Part shown: positions 30,312 to 38,673 of the stretch, in pieces
Numbering within the stretch: position 1 is the first letter of the stretch
Layout of the letters: each line of letters opens with the position of its first letter
Position numbers and translations under genes: made by a program
The notes under the pieces: generated by a model
Databases searched by the model: none
The model's input: the letters and a program-made list of their open reading frames with translations, nothing else
What the model was told of the DNA's origin: nothing
NCBI RefSeq assembly: GCF_035917995.1
Contig: NZ_CP109131.1
Coordinates: 3,906,001 to 3,970,000 of the forward strand
Source of the DNA: Streptosporangium sp. NBC_01755
GTDB lineage: Bacteria; Actinomycetota; Actinomycetes; Streptosporangiales; Streptosporangiaceae
DNA length: 64,000 nt
Direction: 5' to 3'

Positions 30312-32780
30312 GTGGTTGACCGATTCGCGTGGGGCGCGGGCGAGCTCATCCCCGGCGACGACCTCGACGACGACGAGGCGGACGTGCAGGAGGGCCGCCA
30401 CTCCGCGCCCTGGCGAGAAGACCTCCACCCCCGCCGCGAAGACGGCAAATTCGGCCACGGCGGAGGCTCATCCGCTTCCACCCCCCGCCACGGGGGCGGC
30501 ACATCCAGCAGCAGGAATGACACCCCCACTGGCGGCACCAGCGGAGGCGCCAAAGCCGACCAGCCGCGAGGCATGCCGGAAAAACTCGCCTCCTCCCGCA
30601 TCCCCCTCACCGGCGGCGGCACAGTGGTCATTGACCGCCACGCCGACGACAGCTTCTCCATAGGAGATGGGAAGCAGTCGGTCAAGCTCAGCAAAAGCCA
30701 AACCTGCAGCCTCCTGTCGACGCTTGACCTCGCTGACGACTGGAACTCCGGCGACGAGGAGACCATCCCCGGTGTCGGCCACGTCAGCAAGGACGGCAAG
30801 GACTACACGCTGGCCCTCGACGGTGGCCCAACCATGGAGCTGTCGCGCAGGGACATCAAGAAGATGCATGCGGCGCCTGACCAGCTCGACAAGGCGACCC
30901 GTGTAGATAGCGGCAACGGTGATACGGACCTGTTTGCCGCCGACGACAAGAAGATCGGTCTGAGGGTCCTTGGCGACGACGGGCGCCCCATCGAGGCGCT
31001 GTTCACTCGCGCCTCCTTCGCCAAGATCGACAGCGCGATCGACAGCATCATCGACGACATCGACTTTCCGGACACCCCTGGAAAGCCCGTCACCCGCAAG
31101 GTCGTCGCCACCAACCTCGGCAAAGTCCGCGTCGAGCTCTACGGAAACTGGGGCGGCTCTGAGCCCCGTAACCGACTGGAGATCGAACCACTCGACGGGA
31201 GTTGGGCCGCCGTCATCGATGGCCCGCAGCAGAGCAAGTGGGGTGACGCCATGAGCCGCTTCTCAGAAGCCGCCGCCGAAGTCGCCTCATCCCAGCTGAG
31301 TGAGCACGTCACCCTCACCGAAGCCGCCGGAGGTCAAGCACCGAAGGGCCGCCGGTTCCGCGCCCGGCTGATCGCCGGGGACGTGCAGGGCAGCAGCGGC
31401 TACTACCCGGCGGCGATGCTCCGCCAGCACGCCGGCGTGTTCCGCGCCGGACTGCCGGTGTACCTCGACCACCCCGGCGTCACCGAAGCGTACGAGCGGC
31501 CTGAGCGGTCCGTCCGTGACCTCGCCGGGCGCCTCGCCACTCCCGCCACCTACCAGGGCGACGGCCTGTACGCCGACGTCGAGGTGTACCCGCACTGGGC
31601 GCCTGTCATTGAGGCCATGGCCGACGACATCGGTATGAGCATCCGAGCCACTGGCACCGTCGAGGCCAGCACCCAGCAGCACATCCGCGGACCGATCGTC
31701 ACATCGCTGACCGAAGCGACCTCCGTCGACTTCGTGACCACGCCAGGAGCAGGAGGCCGCATCGTGGCACTACTGGAGTCCGCCCGAGCCGCAGGGAACT
31801 TGGCCCCGCCGTTCAAGAAGAAAGGCGAGGACGAGGACGAGGAGCCGGAGGACCTCGAAGACGAGGACGACGAAACCAGCGAAGACGACGACGAGGACTC
31901 CAAGAAGAAGGACGGGAAGAAGCTGCCGGCCTTCCTCAAGGCGAAGTTCGCGGCCAAGGAGTCCGACCTCGCCGAGGCCGCGACCGTCGGCACCTGGTTC
32001 GAGTCCCGCATCCACCTCGGGTTCACCGAGATGGCCGACGAGATGTTCGGCGGCGGTCTCCTCACCCGAGCCGAGCGGATCGGCCTGTCGTCCGCGATCG
32101 GTGAGGCCCTCGCCGCGTTCAACAGCCGCGTCGAGGCTGACCATCCGCACCTGTACCAGCGCGACCTTTGGGCGGACCCCGCCAAGGACGCGGACACCAC
32201 CATCACGAAGGGAGCCCCGATGAGTGAGGGCACCAACAGCGAGCAGGCGCCCCCGGAGCGGGGCGCCAACGTCACCGAAGCGGCTCGCGATACCGCTCTT
32301 GCCGAGGCGCTGGCTGAGGCGCAGAGGGCCTCGATCGCGTTCGCCGAGGCGCAGGCCGACGCTGCCCAGCGCATCAAGGTGCTGGAGGAGAAGCTCGCCC
32401 AGGGCGACGCCGAGCGGCTGCGTCTGGCCAACGCCCAGACCGCTCGCCTGCGCTGCGAGGAGGCGCTGAAGACCTCCGGTCTGCACGCCGCCTCCTACGC
32501 CCGTGTCACCGAGTCGGTCGTGCGGGACCTGCCGACCGATACCACCGGCGCCCTCGACACTGTCAAGCTCGGCGAGGCCATCACCGCGGCCATCAAGGAC
32601 GAGGCGACCTACGTCGCCGCGCTCGCGGAGGCTTCCGGCGCGGGCATTCCCCGCGGCCTGGGCGCCACCTCCGAGCGTGAACTGTCCGAAGCCGACGTCG
32701 ACAAGGCGCTCGCCAACGTCTTCACCAGCATCGGCATGCACGAGCCGGCCGCTCTGACGGCTGCGCAGGGAAGGGGCTGA
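30312..32780 (+). CDS. prohead protease fused to scaffold
   Basis: 822 aa from GTG 30312 (GGAG 8 nt upstream); ATG 30282 lacks a site. It bears the same N-terminal tag as the ART protein (WREDLHPRREDGKFG), a low-complexity linker and a middle domain. A capsid maturation protease region follows at about 335-500 (YYPAAMLRQHAGVFRAGLPVYLDHPG, in part; SVRDLAGRL; DDIGMSIRATG), then an acidic Glu/Asp/Lys stretch and a coiled-coil scaffold. Assembles and then processes the prohead. The protease class was judged by similarity; catalytic residues were not assigned with certainty. Confidence 0.85.
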   Translation: MVDRFAWGAGELIPGDDLDDDEADVQEGRHSAPWREDLHPRREDGKFGHGGGSSASTPRHGGGTSSSRNDTPTGGTSGGAKADQPRGMPEKLASSRIPLTGGGTVVIDRHADDSFSIGDGKQSVKLSKSQTCSLLSTLDLADDWNSGDEETIPGVGHVSKDGKDYTLALDGGPTMELSRRDIKKMHAAPDQLDKATRVDSGNGDTDLFAADDKKIGLRVLGDDGRPIEALFTRASFAKIDSAIDSIIDDIDFPDTPGKPVTRKVVATNLGKVRVELYGNWGGSEPRNRLEIEPLDGSWAAVIDGPQQSKWGDAMSRFSEAAAEVASSQLSEHVTLTEAAGGQAPKGRRFRARLIAGDVQGSSGYYPAAMLRQHAGVFRAGLPVYLDHPGVTEAYERPERSVRDLAGRLATPATYQGDGLYADVEVYPHWAPVIEAMADDIGMSIRATGTVEASTQQHIRGPIVTSLTEATSVDFVTTPGAGGRIVALLESARAAGNLAPPFKKKGEDEDEEPEDLEDEDDETSEDDDEDSKKKDGKKLPAFLKAKFAAKESDLAEAATVGTWFESRIHLGFTEMADEMFGGGLLTRAERIGLSSAIGEALAAFNSRVEADHPHLYQRDLWADPAKDADTTITKGAPMSEGTNSEQAPPERGANVTEAARDTALAEALAEAQRASIAFAEAQADAAQRIKVLEEKLAQGDAERLRLANAQTARLRCEEALKTSGLHAASYARVTESVVRDLPTDTTGALDTVKLGEAITAAIKDEATYVAALAEASGAGIPRGLGATSERELSEADVDKALANVFTSIGMHEPAALTAAQGRG
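32220..32780 (+). CDS. internal in-frame scaffold product
   Basis: ATG 32220 lies in frame inside the protease gene, with AAGGGAG (32208-32214) 5 nt upstream, stronger than the site of the parent start. The 186-aa product is the coiled-coil scaffold alone (EAARDTALAEALAEAQRA, in part), analogous to lambda Nu3 from the C gene. Extra scaffold copies would be needed for head assembly. Confidence 0.55.
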   Translation: MSEGTNSEQAPPERGANVTEAARDTALAEALAEAQRASIAFAEAQADAAQRIKVLEEKLAQGDAERLRLANAQTARLRCEEALKTSGLHAASYARVTESVVRDLPTDTTGALDTVKLGEAITAAIKDEATYVAALAEASGAGIPRGLGATSERELSEADVDKALANVFTSIGMHEPAALTAAQGRG

Positions 32781-32786
32781 CCCAGC

Positions 32787-33140
32787 ATGGCTACCAACAT
32801 CATCTTCGACGAGGGTGTGCAGCTTCAGCTCGCCGCCACCGACCCGACCACGCCCGTATCGGGCGACCCTGTCCTGGTCGGGCAGCTTCCCGGTGTGGCA
32901 CTCACCAACGAGGGCAGCGACGGCCTGACCACCATCAAGACCGACGGCGTGGCCACCCTGTCCGTAAAGGGCGTCGACGGCTCCGGCAACTCCACCGTCT
33001 CGGCCGGCGACATCATCTACTACGTCACCGGCGACACCCCGAAGCTGTCGAAGAAGGCCACGGGGGTGCGCTTCGGCTACGCCCTTGAGGGTGTCACCAG
33101 TGCGGCGACCGCGACCATCCGGGTGAAGATCGGCTACTAG
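32787..33140 (+). CDS. DUF2190-type capsid-associated protein
   Basis: 117 aa, ATG 7 bp after the scaffold stop. All-beta sequence with DPVLVGQLPGVALTNEG, SVKGVDGSGNSTVSAGDIIYYV and VRFGYALEGV, as in DUF2190 proteins found next to capsid genes and thought to decorate heads. Followed by a terminator. Confidence 0.75.
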   Translation: MATNIIFDEGVQLQLAATDPTTPVSGDPVLVGQLPGVALTNEGSDGLTTIKTDGVATLSVKGVDGSGNSTVSAGDIIYYVTGDTPKLSKKATGVRFGYALEGVTSAATATIRVKIGY

Positions 33141-33185
33141 CCCGCCCGGGCGCCCCGTAGCGGGCGCGCCCACTCCTCTTCTTTC

Positions 33186-33215
33186 AGCCCCCGAGCCACA
33201 CGGCCGGGGGCTTTC
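33186..33215 (+). terminator. terminator before the capsid gene
   Basis: AGCCCCCG (33186-33193)/CGGGGGCT (33205-33212), then TTTCG. Same style as the hairpins at 30240 and 44915. Partial termination here could set capsid-to-scaffold ratios. Confidence 0.65.
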
Positions 33216-33255
33216 GCATGCCCCGGCGCGGAGCGCCTGAGAGCAAGGAACAACG

Positions 33256-34413
33256 ATGCAGCTCCTCGACCTGATCGAGACCTACAACGCCCAGGACGCC
33301 ACCGCCGAGCGGCTGTACGCCCGCGAGGGACGCCGGGTCCGCGGCGGACGCAACACCCCCAACTACAAGCAGTCCCTCCTGGAGGCGGCCCGCCTGTACG
33401 AGGGCGTCGTCAACGGCCGAATCCCCGGGTGGCGGCTCCAAGAGGCCATGACCACCTCCGACTTCTCCTTCCTGTTCGGTGACATCATCGACCGGCAGAT
33501 GCTGGCCGCCTACCAGCACACCGCCGTCATGTGGCGCAACGTCGCCCGCCGCGGCGTCGTCCGCGACTTCCGGACCGTCGACAGGTTCACCCTCGATGGC
33601 GGTGAGGCGATCCTGTCGGAGGTCAAGCAGGCCACCGAGTACCCGGCCGCGGCCGTGCAGGACGGCCGCTACCAGTACTCGGTCAAGAAGTACGGCAAGC
33701 GGCTCCCGTTCAGCTGGGAGTCGTTCATCAACGACGACCTGGGGGCGCTGCGGGACCTGCCGACCCGCCTCGCGAACTCGGCCCGGTTCTCGGAGGAGAA
33801 GTTCTTCACGTCCCTGTTCGCGTCCTCGACGGGCCCGAACTCGACGTTCTTCTCCGTCGGCAACGCCAACCTGGTCACCGGTGCGCCCGCCCTGTCCGTT
33901 GAGGGCATCACCAGCGGATTCAACACGCTGGCCGCGCAGGTCGACACCGACGGCAACCCGATCTACGTCAACGCGGTGTGGCTCGTGGTCCCGCCCGCGC
34001 TGGAGATCACCGCGATGAACATCGTCAACGCCACCGAAATCGTCGCTGCCGACGGCGGCGGCGACGGCACCGGCAACAACCAGCTGAGGGTGACGAACTG
34101 GATGCGGAACCGCGTCCAGATCCTCGTCGATCCGTGGCTGCCGATCGTGGACACCACCACCGGCAACAGCGCGTGGTATCTGTTCGCTGACCCGGGTGTG
34201 GGCCGGCCCGCGATGGAGATCGGTTTCCTCGCAGGCCATGAAACCCCTGAGCTGTTCATGAAGTCCCCGAACGCCACTCGGGTCGGCGGTGGCCTCATCG
34301 ACCCGATGGACGGAGACTTCGACACCGACAGCGTGGACCACAAGGTTCGCCACACTTTCGGCGGAACGCTGATGGACCCGAAGAGCGCGGTCGCCTCGCT
34401 GGGCACGGCGTGA
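33256..34413 (+). CDS. major capsid protein
   Basis: 385 aa, ATG with AAGGA upstream. Long N-terminal helical arm, then RQMLAAYQHTAVMWRNVARRGVV, KKYGKRLPFSWESFINDDLG and a C-terminal PNATRVGGGLIDPMDGDF...VRHTFGGT. This fits HK97-fold capsids of actinophages of this type. Its place between the decoration and connector genes supports the call. Confidence 0.92.
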   Translation: MQLLDLIETYNAQDATAERLYAREGRRVRGGRNTPNYKQSLLEAARLYEGVVNGRIPGWRLQEAMTTSDFSFLFGDIIDRQMLAAYQHTAVMWRNVARRGVVRDFRTVDRFTLDGGEAILSEVKQATEYPAAAVQDGRYQYSVKKYGKRLPFSWESFINDDLGALRDLPTRLANSARFSEEKFFTSLFASSTGPNSTFFSVGNANLVTGAPALSVEGITSGFNTLAAQVDTDGNPIYVNAVWLVVPPALEITAMNIVNATEIVAADGGGDGTGNNQLRVTNWMRNRVQILVDPWLPIVDTTTGNSAWYLFADPGVGRPAMEIGFLAGHETPELFMKSPNATRVGGGLIDPMDGDFDTDSVDHKVRHTFGGTLMDPKSAVASLGTA

Positions 34414-34679
34414 CCGAACGTCCCCTGCCGGGGCCGATCAACGGGACCGAACGGTACCTCGCCGCAATCCACGCACGGCTTGGGGAGGTCCTGGACCGTC
34501 TCCCCGAGCCGCCAACCGCACCGCAGGAGCTGGCTCCCGAGGTTGGGCCGGAAACGGTCGAGCTGCGGGAGCCCGCTACCCCGGCCGAAGAGCCCGCAGG
34601 CGAGGCGCTGGCAGAACCGGCCACACCTGCCCGAACCAGTACCGCGCGTAAGCGCTCAACCAGGAAGGGCGGCACCTGA
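34410..34679 (+). CDS. small Pro/Glu-rich protein after capsid
   Basis: 89 aa, GTG overlapping the capsid stop. Short helix (TERYLAAIHARLGEVLDRLPE), then Pro/Glu/Ala low complexity and a basic C-terminus (TARKRSTRKGG). Often found at this position in actinophages; role unknown. Confidence 0.55.
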   Translation: MTERPLPGPINGTERYLAAIHARLGEVLDRLPEPPTAPQELAPEVGPETVELREPATPAEEPAGEALAEPATPARTSTARKRSTRKGGT

Positions 34680-35014
34680 TGGTTAGCACCGCCAAGGGCG
34701 TGGCCGGCGGCCTCGCCACACTCAACGCCTCAGGCCGCATCCCGGCATCACAGAAAATGCTGGTCACCACGGCGACGCTGGACTTCGCGTCCATCGCCGC
34801 TGGTGCGGTGGGCACGCTCACCGCCACCGTGACCGGCGCTGCCACTGGCGACTTCGCCATCGCCTCCCCACCCGGCAACCTGACTGCGGGTCTGGTCCAC
34901 TCCGCGTTCGTCAGCGCGGCGAACACCGTGACGATCCGCATCATCAACGGCACCGCTGGCGCGATCGATCCGGCGTCGGCGACGTGGGGGATCGCAGTCA
35001 TCCCCGCCGCTTAG
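34679..35014 (+). CDS. small beta-rich virion protein
   Basis: 111 aa, ATG overlapping the previous stop. Beta-rich (TATLDFASIAAGAVGTLTATVTG, in part) and resembling small head-decoration or fibre-base proteins. Some similarity in style to 36672-36998. No firm family. Confidence 0.5.
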   Translation: MVSTAKGVAGGLATLNASGRIPASQKMLVTTATLDFASIAAGAVGTLTATVTGAATGDFAIASPPGNLTAGLVHSAFVSAANTVTIRIINGTAGAIDPASATWGIAVIPAA

Positions 35015-35023
35015 GAGGCGACT

Positions 35024-35377
35024 GTGGCGATCGACTACAGCACCGACGTCGGCCAGGTTCGCCTCCTCATAGCTGACACCGACCCGGCCAGCCAACTGCT
35101 GAATGACCCGCAGATCGAGGCTTTCCTCGCGATGGAGGGCTCGGTCAAGCGGGCTGCTGCTCAGGCTCTGGACGTGATCGCCTCGTCCGAGGCGCTCGTG
35201 TCCAAGGTCATCTCGATGAACGGTCTGAGCATCGACGGCACGAAAGTCGCCGGAGAGCTCCGATCGAGGGCGTCGGAGCTCCGCCGCCAGCTCGACGACG
35301 GTGACGGCGACGACAGCGTCGGCTTCGCGATCGTGGACTTCGACCGGCACACCGGCTATCTCGGCTACGTCCCGTAG
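35024..35377 (+). CDS. head-tail connector (gp6-like adaptor)
   Basis: 117 aa, GTG with AGGAGG upstream. TDVGQVRLLIADTDPASQLL, LNDPQIEAFLAMEG and an AAAQALDVIASSEALVSKVI helix are typical of phage adaptors that bind beneath the portal. First of four small connector genes in the expected order. Confidence 0.8.
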   Translation: MAIDYSTDVGQVRLLIADTDPASQLLNDPQIEAFLAMEGSVKRAAAQALDVIASSEALVSKVISMNGLSIDGTKVAGELRSRASELRRQLDDGDGDDSVGFAIVDFDRHTGYLGYVP

Positions 35378-35389
35378 AGGGGAGGCCCG

Positions 35390-35827
35390 GTGTCTCCGCT
35401 CGCAGGTCATGGCCCGATCCACGCCCGGTGGTCGCAGCATCACCGACGCACCGCGGTAGGCACCCTGACCGGCACCTGCCGCATCACCCGGCCTGCAGGT
35501 GAGGGCACCCTTGACGGCGACGGCGTATGGCATCCGCCCACGTCGACCGTGGTCTACGTCGGGCCGTGCCGTATCACCGCACCCGCCGGCATCAGCAACC
35601 CGATCGTCGGGGACCAGCCGACCGGCATGGGTGACTACAAGGTCGCGATCCGCTGGGACACAGCGGAAATCGTGGAGGGCGACGTCGTCGAGGTCCTCAC
35701 CGCCGCAGACCCGCAACTCCCAGGACGTCTCCTATGGGTGACCGACACGCTGGGCGGCAGCGGCACCGAGCAATGGGAACGCGTTCTGACCGCTACCCAG
35801 GACATCACCCATCGGGAGGCGCTATGA
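35390..35827 (+). CDS. head-closure protein (DUF6093-like)
   Basis: 145 aa, GTG start. Beta-barrel type sequence (CRITRPAGEGTLDGDGVW, VVYVGPCRITAPAG, VAIRWDTAEIVEGDVVEV), as in stopper proteins that seal the head after packaging. Overlaps the gp10-like gene by 4 bp. Confidence 0.72.
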   Translation: MSPLAGHGPIHARWSQHHRRTAVGTLTGTCRITRPAGEGTLDGDGVWHPPTSTVVYVGPCRITAPAGISNPIVGDQPTGMGDYKVAIRWDTAEIVEGDVVEVLTAADPQLPGRLLWVTDTLGGSGTEQWERVLTATQDITHREAL

Positions 35828-36177
35828 GCGATTTCGACTTCACCGAGCTCGCCCGGCTGGAAGTTGTTCTCGATCAGGCCAGCGAACGGGCCGAACGTAT
35901 GACCCGCCTCGCGGTCAAGAAGACCGGCCTCGACGTCGTGACCGGCGCACAGGCGCTGGTTCCAGTGGACACCGGCAACTTGAAGAACAGCATCGGCGTT
36001 GACTTCGACGCCGACGAACTGGGCTTCACCGCCGAGGCGACGGCGAACTACGCCGCGTATGTCGAGCTGGGCACCAGCCGGATGGCCCCTCAGCCTTATC
36101 TGGGGCCGGCGTTCGATCGGGCAACGGCGTCGTTCGTGAAGGCCATCGAGTCCATCGGTGGCCGGGTGCTGGAGTGA
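35824..36177 (+). CDS. HK97 gp10-like neck protein
   Basis: 117 aa, ATG in a TATGAG overlap. ALVPVDTGNLKNSI and YAAYVELGTSRMAPQPYLGPAF are hallmarks of the HK97 gp10/tail-completion family. Acts at the head-tail joint. Confidence 0.88.
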   Translation: MSDFDFTELARLEVVLDQASERAERMTRLAVKKTGLDVVTGAQALVPVDTGNLKNSIGVDFDADELGFTAEATANYAAYVELGTSRMAPQPYLGPAFDRATASFVKAIESIGGRVLE

Positions 36178-36608
36178 GCATCGCAGCGGTCAGGCCGCAC
36201 ACTGACGCCGTCGTGGTGCTGCTCGCCGCCGCTGGCGTGCTCGTGGGCCGCGGCAAGGTCCCGGCGGGCGGCGGCTGGGCAAGCAATCCCGGCACCTCGA
36301 CGTTCACGGGCTACGCGGTCCTGTACCCGTTCGGCGGCACGGATGAGGCGACGTCGTTGGCGCAGACCCACGCCAGCCTCGATTTCCCTTTCCAGCTCAC
36401 CTGTGTGGGTGCCACGCAGGATCAAGCCGCAGGTGTCATGGATGCGGCCAGGGCTGCTCTGATCGGCGTCACGCCGGCGGTCGTTGGCCGTACGGCTTAC
36501 CCGGTGTATCCGGTGCCGCTCAGTCGCCCTATCACCCGTGATGACGCTGTAGCGCCGCCGGTCCATTACGGGACCTTGCAGTTCCACTTCAGGTCCGACC
36601 CGGCCTGA
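36174..36608 (+). CDS. tail terminator protein
   Basis: 144 aa, GTG overlapping the gp10-like stop. GYAVLYPFGGTDE, FPFQLTCVGATQDQA and MDAARAALIG match small tail-terminator (minor tail U-like) proteins that cap the tail tube at the neck. Followed by a CCCGC...GCGGG hairpin with a T run (about 36628-36650). Confidence 0.75.
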   Translation: MSIAAVRPHTDAVVVLLAAAGVLVGRGKVPAGGGWASNPGTSTFTGYAVLYPFGGTDEATSLAQTHASLDFPFQLTCVGATQDQAAGVMDAARAALIGVTPAVVGRTAYPVYPVPLSRPITRDDAVAPPVHYGTLQFHFRSDPA

Positions 36609-36627
36609 CCGTCCCTTTCTGATTCAG

Positions 36628-36650
36628 CCCGCCATCGTGCGGGCTTTTTT
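36628..36650 (+). terminator. terminator after connector genes
   Basis: GCCCGC (36628-36633)/GCGGGC (36639-36644) followed by TTTTTT. Clear U-tract terminator ending the neck-gene unit. Confidence 0.7.
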
Positions 36651-36671
36651 CGTGCCCTGAGGAGAGCCCGT

Positions 36672-36998
36672 ATGGCTACCTACTCTGCGCAGGCGATCAC
36701 CGCTGACGGCCTTGTCGCCACCAGCCGGAACGCTGCCTCCGGAGACAAGATCACACCCGACAACAACCTGTTCATCAGGGCTACCAACGCCTCCGGTGCC
36801 GAGGTCGACCTCACCATCCCGGCGTACGGCAACACCCGGTACGGGGCCGCCAACGCGGCGAAGGTCATCACGATCGCCGCCGCCGCAACCAAGGTCATCC
36901 CGCTGGGCTACCCCGAGTACATCAACCCTGCTGACGGGCTCATCGCCCTGTCCTGGGAGTCGACTGCCTCGGTCACCTTCACGGTCGAGCGGCTCTGA
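36672..36998 (+). CDS. small virion-associated beta protein
   Basis: 108 aa, ATG with GAGGAGA upstream. Beta-rich: GLVATSRNAASGDKITPDNN, LFIRATNASGAEVDLTIPAYG, DGLIALSWESTASVTFTVERL. Similar proteins appear among actinophage tail genes. Function not known. Confidence 0.55.
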   Translation: MATYSAQAITADGLVATSRNAASGDKITPDNNLFIRATNASGAEVDLTIPAYGNTRYGAANAAKVITIAAAATKVIPLGYPEYINPADGLIALSWESTASVTFTVERL

Positions 36999-36999
36999 C

Positions 37000-37245
37000 A
37001 TGGTGCCCCTCATCATCCGCGACCCGTACGGGCGCGAGTTCGAGATCGACCCCAGCGCTCGCCCGTTCTGGGAGCACCACGAGGGCCACCAGGTGATCGG
37101 CCCCGCCCCCTCCGCCGACGCCGCGCAGGATCCGCCCGCAGAAAGCGGGCCCGTTCCTGCGCAGTCCGTCGAGGTCATCCACCCCCAGCCGGTCGAACCC
37201 GGCGCCACCAAGCCCAGCAAGGCGGCTAAGTCCGCCGACAAGTAA
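37000..37245 (+). CDS. small protein with Pro-rich tail
   Basis: 81 aa, ATG one base after the previous stop. Short ordered start (PLIIRDPYGREFEIDPSARPFW) then Pro/Ala/Lys-rich disorder. Accessory virion gene in appearance; no family. Confidence 0.45.
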   Translation: MVPLIIRDPYGREFEIDPSARPFWEHHEGHQVIGPAPSADAAQDPPAESGPVPAQSVEVIHPQPVEPGATKPSKAAKSADK

Positions 37246-37302
37246 CCGCCCGGCGACCGCTGACACGGTCCCGGGCGCGGCCGATCTAACCAGGAGATCG
37301 AC

Positions 37303-38058
37303 ATGTCCCAGAGTATCTGCTCTGTTCCCGCATGCCCAGAACCGGCTAAGGCTCGTGACTGGTGTCAGACCCACTATCGGCGCTGGCAGAGGGCAGGTGA
37401 TGTCGGTAAGGCCGAAACCGGTCCTCGTGTCCGTAAGCCCTGCGCCGTAGAGGAATGCGAGAGCCTGTCGCGCGCCAACGGCTTCTGCACCATGCACCTC
37501 AAACGGTGGAAGAAGACCGGCGACCCCGGCCCCGCCGGGACGATCCGGATCCGTCAAATCTGCGCGGTGCCGAAGTGCGAGCGGCCTGCGGTCGGTGGCG
37601 GCCACTGCCTCATGCACTACAAGCGGATCCGTCGCTCCGGCACTACTGAGGGCTTCACCCTTGAGCGCCGATTCTTCGACCACATCACGCACGAGGACAA
37701 GCGTGGCTGCTGGGCCTGGGACACCCTGCACCCAGAGTCCGGCTATGGCCAGTTCGGCGGAGGCAATGCTCACCGCTGGTCATATGAGTTCTTCGTCTGC
37801 GAGATCCCTGAGAGTCTCCAACTCGACCACCTGTGCCGGAATCGCGGCTGCGTGAATCCGTGGCATCTCGACCCGGTGCCGTTGGTGGTCAACGTCATGC
37901 GTGGCGTCGGACCAGGTGCGATCAACGCGCGGAAGACGCATTGCTTGCGAGGCCACGAGTTCACGGAAGGCAACACGTACCGCGCCCCTGGTAACCCGAG
38001 CACGCGTCATTGCCGCGCATGCATAGCTATCCGCGCTCGGCGTAGCTGCGCCAGGTAG
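37303..38058 (+). CDS. HNH homing endonuclease
   Basis: 251 aa, ATG with CAGGAGA upstream. Three zinc-knuckle units (C-x4-C then C-x2-H) lie in residues about 5-110, followed by an HNH core LQLDHLCRNRGCVNPWHLDPV and a final CRAC. Free-standing HNH genes of this type are selfish endonucleases in phage genomes. It interrupts the usual adjacency of tail terminator and tail tube genes and is flanked by hairpins, consistent with later insertion. Confidence 0.9.
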   Translation: MSQSICSVPACPEPAKARDWCQTHYRRWQRAGDVGKAETGPRVRKPCAVEECESLSRANGFCTMHLKRWKKTGDPGPAGTIRIRQICAVPKCERPAVGGGHCLMHYKRIRRSGTTEGFTLERRFFDHITHEDKRGCWAWDTLHPESGYGQFGGGNAHRWSYEFFVCEIPESLQLDHLCRNRGCVNPWHLDPVPLVVNVMRGVGPGAINARKTHCLRGHEFTEGNTYRAPGNPSTRHCRACIAIRARRSCAR

Positions 38059-38065
38059 CCGATAG

Positions 38066-38128
38066 CCGCCACTCGGCGGCTTCTCTCTCCAGGACCAGGC
38101 CCTTGCCGTGGGGTCCTGACTTTTTCCC
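38066..38128 (+). terminator. two hairpins after the HNH gene
   Basis: GCCGCC-ACTC-GGCGGC followed by TTCTCTC (38066-38085). Then AGGACC...GGGTCCT followed by GACTTTTT (about 38091-38127). Both could end transcription coming from the HNH gene. Confidence 0.5.
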
Positions 38129-38187
38129 ACCCAGTCCTGAACCAGCGCTGCCTATGCATGCGCTCCATAGTTGAAAGGAAGCGCAAA

Positions 38188-38673
38188 GTGAAAAGGCTTT
38201 CTGACGGAAACACCAAGGCCACCTTCGCGCCGGCTGTGGCCAGCCTGTCCGCGCCGACCGTGGCGGAGCTGACGGCGGTCGGCATCGTCGCCTGCGAGGA
38301 GCACATCACCGCTGACGGCCTGAACATCGGCATCGAGCAGGGTGCGGTCACCGGCGACACCCTCGCCTCCACGCAGACGTTCGAAGGGCCGGGCCGCACC
38401 AAGGCCGGGATCGAGCTGACGTTCTTCCGTGACACCGAGACCAGTGGCGACCGCATGTGGTCGGTCATGACCAACGGCACGCAGGGCTACTTCGTGGTCC
38501 GTCGTGGCGTTGCCTATGACACCCCGTACGCCGCCGGGCAGAAAATCGCGATCTACACGGTGACGTGTGGCGAGCCGTCCGAGCTGGCGCCGGAGGCGGA
38601 AGCCTACGACAAGGCCACGGTCAAGCTGTTCCCGTCCGGCCGGTACCTGCGAGAGGCGACGGTGGCGGCCTGA
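38188..38673 (+). CDS. major tail tube protein
   Basis: 161 aa from GTG 38188, AAGGAAG 6 nt upstream; ATG 38158 would add a basic extension lacking in the family. LSDGNTKATFAPAVASLSAPTV, TFEGPGRTKAGIELTFFRDTE, GYFVVRRGVAYDTPYAAGQK and ATVKLFPSGRYLREATVAA are characteristic of actinophage tail tubes. Polymerises into the siphovirus tail around the tape measure. Confidence 0.85.
   Translation: MKRLSDGNTKATFAPAVASLSAPTVAELTAVGIVACEEHITADGLNIGIEQGAVTGDTLASTQTFEGPGRTKAGIELTFFRDTETSGDRMWSVMTNGTQGYFVVRRGVAYDTPYAAGQKIAIYTVTCGEPSELAPEAEAYDKATVKLFPSGRYLREATVAA

Noticed and set aside
37303..38058. Intein or group I intron carrying the HNH gene
   Set aside because: Neighbouring genes are complete on both sides and no splice-like junction or host gene split is visible, so a free-standing endonuclease fits better.
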